A stretch of DNA of 64,000 nucleotides, from NCBI RefSeq assembly GCF_022352215.1, contig NZ_JAKRWF010000002.1, forward strand, positions 186,001 through 250,000. The letters run 5' to 3'. The notes beneath the pieces were generated by a model that was not told where the DNA came from, ran no database searches, and worked only from the letters and a program-made list of their open reading frames with translations. Shown here piece after piece: positions 59,642 to 64,000 of this stretch (position 1 is the stretch's first letter; every line of letters begins with the position of its first letter). The translations under genes were made by a program, and so were the position numbers. The stretch comes from Flavihumibacter cheonanensis (GTDB lineage Bacteria > Bacteroidota > Bacteroidia > Chitinophagales > Chitinophagaceae).

Positions 59642-60752
59642 ATCCTCTCTCACTTTTTGACAAAACCGGCGCCGTTGGATTAAGCCAGTCGTCCACTTTA
59701 TCAAATAACAATTGCCATAAGGTGCGTTCTGCCACCACAAACCTGGACTGGAAACTCAGTCCTTTTTTCAGTTCACCGCTGTATCCATTTTTAAGCACCA
59801 ACCGGGTAGTATCAAAACTGCACCTGACTTTAAACACTGGACGATTTTCAATGATGGAGAAATCATCTGCGATGTAGACTACCTTACCAGTTAGCATACC
59901 AAAATAGTTGTAATGAAATGCATCAATTTGAAAGCGGGCAGGCAATCCGACTTTCAGCAATCCCACATCCTTTGCAGTAACATAACATTCCCCCACCAAT
60001 CCTCCTATTGGAGAAAGTAAACAAATGGTTTCCCCGCTTGAAATGAATCCACCCTTGTAACGGGTATTGATGTTTTGAACTACACCTGAAACAGGCGCAT
60101 AAATAAAATGATTATTAGTTTCTGCTTCCAGCTGTTTCTTATGAACAGCAAATTGTGCATTCTCCTGCCTGTATCGTTGTAGGTCTAATTGCCAGTTGCT
60201 CAGTTGTTCAGTTTTATACGCATGATAGGTGGCGGCCAGGGTTTCTGCTTCGATCTCTTTATCAAATTGTTCTTTTGGAGCAATAACCTTGTCTTTTATC
60301 AGCTGTTGATTGATTTCCTGTTCGCGGTTGACCTTTCGGATGGCTGCTTCCAATCTTTCTAATTCAAATACTACCTTGTTTAATTGTTGCCGGTAGAGGG
60401 GAGATTGCAAGGAAAGGGTTTTCAGATCCGGTGAGGAAGTCAATCTTTCCAGATCACGTATAAACAGCATTCGCTGGCTGAATTCAAAATCCTGCTGAAC
60501 TTGTTTAGGCTGGGTGATTTCATTTTTCAGTACAGCAATCAGTTGTCCTTTGTCTATGCTATCCCCTTCTTTAACAAGCAAAGAGTCGATTGTTCCGGAT
60601 AGTACAGGCTTTACTTCTGTGCGTTCATCTACCGGCCTTACAATTCCCCTGGCAGTAACAGACACGGTGGTTTTAATAAAAGGTAAGACCGCAATTGAAA
60701 GGATCACCAGCAGCAGGATCAACCGATAGATGGCGGAGCCGGATGGGTTCAT
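59601..60752 (-). CDS. HlyD-family secretion adaptor
   Basis: A 383-aa membrane-fusion protein. One N-terminal transmembrane helix (IYRLILLLVILSIAVLPF), then a lipoyl-type domain (LSGTIDSLLVKEGDSIDKGQLIAV), a long coiled-coil (about 120-220) and a second half-lipoyl segment (IYAPVSGVVQN), ending in a barrel. It bridges the ABC exporter to the outer membrane. ATG at 60752; the open frame extends to 60842 over the end of the CPBP gene, and a conserved-looking ITSKLTG just upstream leaves the start uncertain. Confidence 0.9.
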   Translation of the reverse strand: MNPSGSAIYRLILLLVILSIAVLPFIKTTVSVTARGIVRPVDERTEVKPVLSGTIDSLLVKEGDSIDKGQLIAVLKNEITQPKQVQQDFEFSQRMLFIRDLERLTSSPDLKTLSLQSPLYRQQLNKVVFELERLEAAIRKVNREQEINQQLIKDKVIAPKEQFDKEIEAETLAATYHAYKTEQLSNWQLDLQRYRQENAQFAVHKKQLEAETNNHFIYAPVSGVVQNINTRYKGGFISSGETICLLSPIGGLVGECYVTAKDVGLLKVGLPARFQIDAFHYNYFGMLTGKVVYIADDFSIIENRPVFKVRCSFDTTRLVLKNGYSGELKKGLSFQSRFVVAERTLWQLLFDKVDDWLNPTAPVLSKSERGYEEKGKNKTTGYQ

Positions 60753-60783
60753 GCCAGTCAGTTTAGATGTTATGTACTTAGTT

Positions 60784-61281
60784 TCAGGAACGCAACAGTA
60801 GGGTAATGCAGAAACCCAGGCCATTAAAAACAGCATGTGCAATCAGGGTAGCCAGGAAGGCGTTTTGTTCCTTTTGTTTTACTGATATGTAAAGCGTGCC
60901 ATATATAAAGCCGGATAAAAAGGTTTTTAGAATATACGGGATTGAATAATAGTGAAAGGCTGCAAAAACAAGGGAAGAAATCAAACAAGCCATCAACAAT
61001 TCAGTTGGCCACTTTTTAAGTATATAATTGATAATACCTCTTTGAACAAAATAGGTTTCAAGAAAGGGGGCAAGTATAAAAATTGTAAGAAAAAAGTAGA
61101 TATCGGGTTCAGTAACAGGACCTGCCTTATGTCCAGGGAATAAGACAAAAGAAAAAAAGGACGTAATCAGCAAATTCACTACTATAGCCAGCAATACCAG
61201 GAATACTGTCTGCCAATTGGAAAACTGTTTTGTGAGCTGGGCATAGCCGTTACTAATGCTTTTATAACTTGCTACTAACAT
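60784..61281 (-). CDS. CPBP-family intramembrane protease-like protein
   Basis: A 165-aa membrane protein with about four to five helices. Motif 1 is LETYFVQRG, a variant of the canonical EExxxR with one Glu replaced. Motif 2 is FAAFHYY and motif 3 AHAVFNGLGF (HxxxN). CPBP proteins in bacteriocin operons act in self-immunity or maturation. It overlaps a 30-aa membrane peptide gene by 7 bases and is 31 bases upstream of the HlyD start. Confidence 0.85.
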   Translation of the reverse strand: MLVASYKSISNGYAQLTKQFSNWQTVFLVLLAIVVNLLITSFFSFVLFPGHKAGPVTEPDIYFFLTIFILAPFLETYFVQRGIINYILKKWPTELLMACLISSLVFAAFHYYSIPYILKTFLSGFIYGTLYISVKQKEQNAFLATLIAHAVFNGLGFCITLLLRS

Positions 61282-61367
61282 TTTAGTAAAGATCTAAGTA
61301 ATAAAAAAATAGCACCTATTAGAACAACCCATTGAAGGGTAGTCAGTTTGGATAATTCCTCTTTCAT
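61275..61367 (-). CDS. 30-aa single-helix membrane peptide
   Basis: MKEELSKLTTLQWVVLIGAI begins the peptide; residues about 12-26 are a membrane helix, and it ends RSLLKC. ATG 61367, TAG 61275. Its last codons overlap the ATG of the CPBP gene in another frame, so translation is coupled. Position between precursor genes and protease suggests an immunity peptide or a third secreted peptide; no GG leader is visible. Confidence 0.6.
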   Translation of the reverse strand: MKEELSKLTTLQWVVLIGAIFLLLRSLLKC

Positions 61368-61379
61368 ATCAAATTATTG

Positions 61380-61411
61380 AAAGGACCGGGCTTGATTCCA
61401 CCCGGTCCTTT
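61380..61411 (-). terminator. Intercistronic hairpin, probable partial terminator
   Basis: A perfect 11-bp stem (61380-61390 with 61401-61411), 3 bases after the second precursor stop. Leftward it is not followed by a T run, so read-through is likely. It may set a high precursor-to-exporter ratio. Confidence 0.65.
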
Positions 61412-61414
61412 GAT

Positions 61415-61627
61415 TTACTTTTTCAAGTTTGGCGGCAAGGAGCTTTGATAGTCCATTGCAGTTTTTGCAAAGGTGATAATCCCTTTCGCGGTTGCACCAA
61501 TGGTGTAAAACACATCATACCAGAAGCTTGTACCCTCATCGATACCACCTTCAATACACTGCAGTTGCTCCATAGACAACTCGCTAATCCCCTCAAATCT
61601 TGACACATCAATTGCTGTCTGTTTCAT
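61415..61627 (-). CDS. Double-glycine-leader bacteriocin-like precursor 2 (70 aa)
   Basis: Leader residues 1-28 end LSMEQLQCIEGG, the LxxxELxxIxGG pattern cleaved by C39 peptidases. Predicted core is 42 residues beginning IDEGTSFWYDVFYTIG and ending LPPNLKK; it has no Cys. The hydrophobic, Gly-bearing helix (IGATAKGIITFAKTAM) fits a membrane-active class II peptide. The ATG at 61627 is preferred to 61714. It lies 13 bases after precursor 1. Confidence 0.85.
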   Translation of the reverse strand: MKQTAIDVSRFEGISELSMEQLQCIEGGIDEGTSFWYDVFYTIGATAKGIITFAKTAMDYQSSLPPNLKK

Positions 61628-61640
61628 AAAAGTTGTTTTT

Positions 61641-61829
61641 TTAATTGATTGAATTCCATCCATCCACCAGGCCTTTTTTGACATCTTCCCAATTTTCAAT
61701 GATTTCATTGCCAATAGATACCCATGTCACCCCTTTTAGCCATTTTGGCCAGGCGCCTCCTTCAATTTCTTGCAGCTCCTGTTCCTCCAGGGAATCAAGC
61801 CCCATCTGCATCAATTCTAAGTTCTGCAT
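61641..61829 (-). CDS. Double-glycine-leader bacteriocin-like precursor 1 (62 aa)
   Basis: Leader residues 1-25 end LEEQELQEIEGG, a near-textbook GG leader. Predicted core is 37 residues beginning AWPKWLKGVTW and ending WNSIN; four Trp, no Cys, amphipathic. The ATG at 61829 is used; an upstream frame to 61994 would place residues before the leader that do not fit. First gene of the operon; its promoter must lie between 61830 and the terminator at 61993-62025. Confidence 0.87.
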   Translation of the reverse strand: MQNLELMQMGLDSLEEQELQEIEGGAWPKWLKGVTWVSIGNEIIENWEDVKKGLVDGWNSIN

Positions 61830-61992
61830 ACTTGGATGTTTGTTTTTGATCCTCTTCTTTGTTTTTCTTTGGGTCAATCGAGGAAAAATATCCCGCAATT
61901 CGTAGCTACTGAATGATAATACTAAACTAGACATTGGAAACTTAGCATTCAACCGTGAAATCACCCTATTTGTCCAGAGGAAAACAACAGAC

Positions 61993-62025
61993 AAAAAAAA
62001 TCCCCGTGTGAATTACACACGGGGA
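61993..62025 (-). terminator. Terminator of the Wzi-like gene
   Basis: A perfect 10-bp stem (62001-62010 with 62016-62025). Leftward the T run 61993-62000 follows. It insulates the bacteriocin-type operon from the polysaccharide genes upstream. Confidence 0.92.
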
Positions 62026-62053
62026 CCTGCTTACTATTCTACAATCGTACTTA

Positions 62054-63739
62054 TCAGAACAAATAACCTACTGTCAACCCTAATTGCATATGGTTCACGT
62101 TAGACCGGTAAGGATCATTTGCAGCATCGTTACGTCCATTTTTCCATTGGTAATTCATAGTGCGGATTAGTGATAGATTTGCTGTGTACATGAATCGGTT
62201 TTTTACCCAGGAACGGGTTCCGGTTAATCCTATATCCACCCAGTGTGAGCGATAATCTCCTGAACCACTAAATGCCAGGAAATAAAAATCATTGTTGCGC
62301 ACAATCCGCTCCAGGCTTACTCCGGTTTTGTTAACCTGCTTATCTATCCAGTTGACTCCGATGGTTTGGCTATTACTCCCTGGCCCAATACCAGCTCCCA
62401 ATACCTGTCCTCTGTTGGTATATCCATGCTGAACCTGGTAATGCGCATACCAGGGTTGCAAGGCTCTTACCAATTTGGTAGGTGGTGTTTCCAATTGGGT
62501 TAATTCTGTAAAAAATTCAAGATTCCGGTCTTTTCGCAACTTGAATAATTTCCGGAATCCCAGAATATAAGCCCTGCTATGCTCGGGCTCCATCAGCAGA
62601 TCACTTAAATTTCCAGAATGATCATTCCTTCCCCATTCACCATAAACTTCCATCTGCTCTTTTGGAAATTTCCATCGAAAGAAGAGAGATAATAACTGGT
62701 CTCTGCCGAAACTCATTTCATCCCGTGCATTGCCTTTAAAAAAGGCGCTGAATACAGGAAGATAACCATTCAAACCACCAGGTATGTTATCACTGTACTG
62801 GAAAAAACTCCGGGCAAAACCAAGGTGCAAGCCCCGAATCCATTTCGGTTGCCAGGTAATAACAACCGCATTGATATACCGGTCGCTGTTTTTCTTTGGT
62901 TCATACAAAGGCTGACCATTCAATCGCCTGGAAGTATCTACAGGCAATATGCCTGAATTTTCAAGCTTACCCGCAATCAGTTGCCATTCAAATTTTCCGA
63001 GGAAGGTCTTGTGTGGGCGGGTAGAGTTAAAGCTCAGGTGATAAAATCCCGGGGCTGTATTACTCATCAGGAGGGAATTGCGGTACCCAGGTCCCCACCA
63101 GAGATTTTCAGAAGATATGCCCAGGGACATGCCTTTATAGTTCAAGCGAACGCTCGACTGACCCGGAAACATACGTGTCAGTGCACCATTCCCAAAACGT
63201 TCCGGCATGTCTATATCATTCTGGAATTGATAATAATAATACCAGGTGCTATCAGAATGATACGGGGAAAAACCTTTGAAGGAAGGATTGTCAGCATACA
63301 CAAATTCCGGTTGGAACTGTACACTCAGTATACCATAACTGGCTGCAATTCCTGCGCTGGCTCTAAGCTGGTATCCCTTGGCGGGAAACAGGCTTCCATC
63401 ATTCCAGCCATAGGAATGATGCGAATTGTATTGCTGCTGGAAAGAAGCAGGCAGTAATCGCACAGCGCCTTTTCCATTGAAGATGGGATACCTGTTTGCG
63501 GATGCCACACCACTGAAGCGGCTGAGTAAACTATCATAGTCTGAAGCCTTCAGTTGAGTAACCGGACGAATCAGCAAACCTGCTCCATCCCCGGTACTGT
63601 CTTTAAGATCTGACCTTCGAATCCATTCTTCAAGCGCCGACTGGCCAACCTGTATGGTTTGAGCCTGCGATACTGAAACTATACAACTAACAAATACCAA
63701 TAAACGAAAAGCAATGCTGCACATATCCTTAAAACGCAT
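62054..63739 (-). CDS. Wzi-like capsule assembly outer membrane protein
   Basis: A 561-aa protein with a signal peptide (ending VSQAQ) and a large beta-barrel. Features match the capsule-assembly Wzi family: GIAASYGILSVQFQPEFVYADN, RFGNGALTRMFPGQSSVRLNY, GISSENLWWGPGYRNS and a final VGYLF strand. Such barrels anchor or assemble surface polysaccharide. The start overlaps the sugar-transferase stop by 11 bases (ATG in ATGCG), indicating coupling. An ATG 5 codons in (63724) is an alternative. Confidence 0.87.
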   Translation of the reverse strand: MRFKDMCSIAFRLLVFVSCIVSVSQAQTIQVGQSALEEWIRRSDLKDSTGDGAGLLIRPVTQLKASDYDSLLSRFSGVASANRYPIFNGKGAVRLLPASFQQQYNSHHSYGWNDGSLFPAKGYQLRASAGIAASYGILSVQFQPEFVYADNPSFKGFSPYHSDSTWYYYYQFQNDIDMPERFGNGALTRMFPGQSSVRLNYKGMSLGISSENLWWGPGYRNSLLMSNTAPGFYHLSFNSTRPHKTFLGKFEWQLIAGKLENSGILPVDTSRRLNGQPLYEPKKNSDRYINAVVITWQPKWIRGLHLGFARSFFQYSDNIPGGLNGYLPVFSAFFKGNARDEMSFGRDQLLSLFFRWKFPKEQMEVYGEWGRNDHSGNLSDLLMEPEHSRAYILGFRKLFKLRKDRNLEFFTELTQLETPPTKLVRALQPWYAHYQVQHGYTNRGQVLGAGIGPGSNSQTIGVNWIDKQVNKTGVSLERIVRNNDFYFLAFSGSGDYRSHWVDIGLTGTRSWVKNRFMYTANLSLIRTMNYQWKNGRNDAANDPYRSNVNHMQLGLTVGYLF

Positions 63740-64000
63740 TTTTCTCTCCCTTGACCATATTAACCAGGGTCTGAATAATAATTTGAAGGTCTAACCAGAA
63801 GGTCCAGTTTTCAAGATACCAGACATCATGCTCAACCCTTTTTTTCATTAAATAGGAATCGCGTGTTTCACCACGATATCCGTTTACCTGCGCCCATCCG
63901 GTAATACCAGGTTTAACCAGATGCCGCATCATGTAATTTTCAATACTTTCTTTTGACTGCAGGTTCAGCGGAACCGGGTGGGGTCTTGGACCAACAACAG
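63729..64000 (-). CDS. Bacterial sugar transferase, C-terminal part (partial)
   Basis: The gene continues past the right edge. The visible 89 codons include VVGPRPHPVPLN, VKPGITGWAQVNGYRGET and DVWYLENWTFWLDLQIIIQT, the C-terminal signature of the undecaprenyl-phosphate sugar-1-phosphate transferase (WcaJ/WbaP-type) family. It starts exopolysaccharide or capsule repeat-unit synthesis at the membrane. Translationally coupled to the Wzi-like gene downstream. Confidence 0.93.
   Translation of the reverse strand, partial: VVGPRPHPVPLNLQSKESIENYMMRHLVKPGITGWAQVNGYRGETRDSYLMKKRVEHDVWYLENWTFWLDLQIIIQTLVNMVKGEKNAF

Noticed and set aside
61830-61994. N-terminal extension of precursor 1
   Set aside because: The in-frame extension (MSVVFLW...) would precede the leader, which already starts with its own ATG and typical GG-leader spacing; the extension would also begin in the upstream terminator's T run.

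Overview
The window looks like chromosomal DNA of a Bacteroidota bacterium, most likely a free-living member of the Chitinophagaceae. This is inferred from a SusC/SusD glycan-uptake locus, PF14905-type TonB receptors, many lipoproteins with Bacteroidota-style lipoboxes, TPR-type histidine kinases with NarL-like partners, C39 exporters with double-glycine peptides, promoters resembling TAnnTTTG and few Shine-Dalgarno sequences. I found no rRNA, tRNA, insertion sequence, prophage or CRISPR array.

Layout. 1-5.7 kb is the end of a polysaccharide utilisation locus: SusC tail, SusD, two PKD lipoproteins (one with a triple repeat module) and a GH16 endo-beta-glucanase. 5.8-19.1 kb is mostly housekeeping and stress: Hsp20, thioredoxin, SNF2 helicase, aminotransferase, MurG-like glycosyltransferase, SixA-like phosphatase, PurF-like amidotransferase, DUF3127, HPF-like protein and several small conserved proteins. 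19.3-24 kb holds small membrane proteins, a BrkB-type protein, an FAD oxidoreductase, a cytosolic alpha-amylase and a porin-like barrel.

24-34.3 kb is a signalling block. A leftward operon encodes sigma-54 (rpoN), an NtrC-type regulator and two soluble PAS kinases. Divergent to it lie a CHASE3 kinase, orphan receivers and envelope-stress proteins (DUF1328, phage-holin-like, YtxH). 34.3-40.3 kb carries a large BNR/sortilin-like secreted protein, YceI, MsrB, adenylate kinase and a DinB-like protein.

40.4-54 kb is more accessory. It has a stand-alone LytTR regulator with 21-bp-phased direct repeats upstream, an AT-rich orphan gene pair, three arrays of short tandem repeats (11, 11 and 9 bp), small Cys-rich proteins, a TPR kinase/response-regulator pair next to a proline-rich exported peptide, small enzymes, and Crp and AraC regulators. 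52.3-57.2 kb is a possible metal-related island: an AraC regulator fused to an HMA-like CxxC domain, a 39-aa membrane peptide, a second AraC regulator, a 25-aa Cys-rich metallothionein-like peptide, a GNAT with a Cys-rich tail and a TonB receptor.

57.5-61.8 kb is the most exciting locus. It is a leftward bacteriocin-type operon with two double-glycine-leader precursors lacking cysteine in the predicted cores, an intercistronic hairpin, a 30-aa membrane peptide overlapping a CPBP protease gene, an HlyD adaptor and a C39-peptidase ABC exporter. The window ends in an exopolysaccharide region (Wzi-like barrel, sugar transferase) that runs off the right edge.
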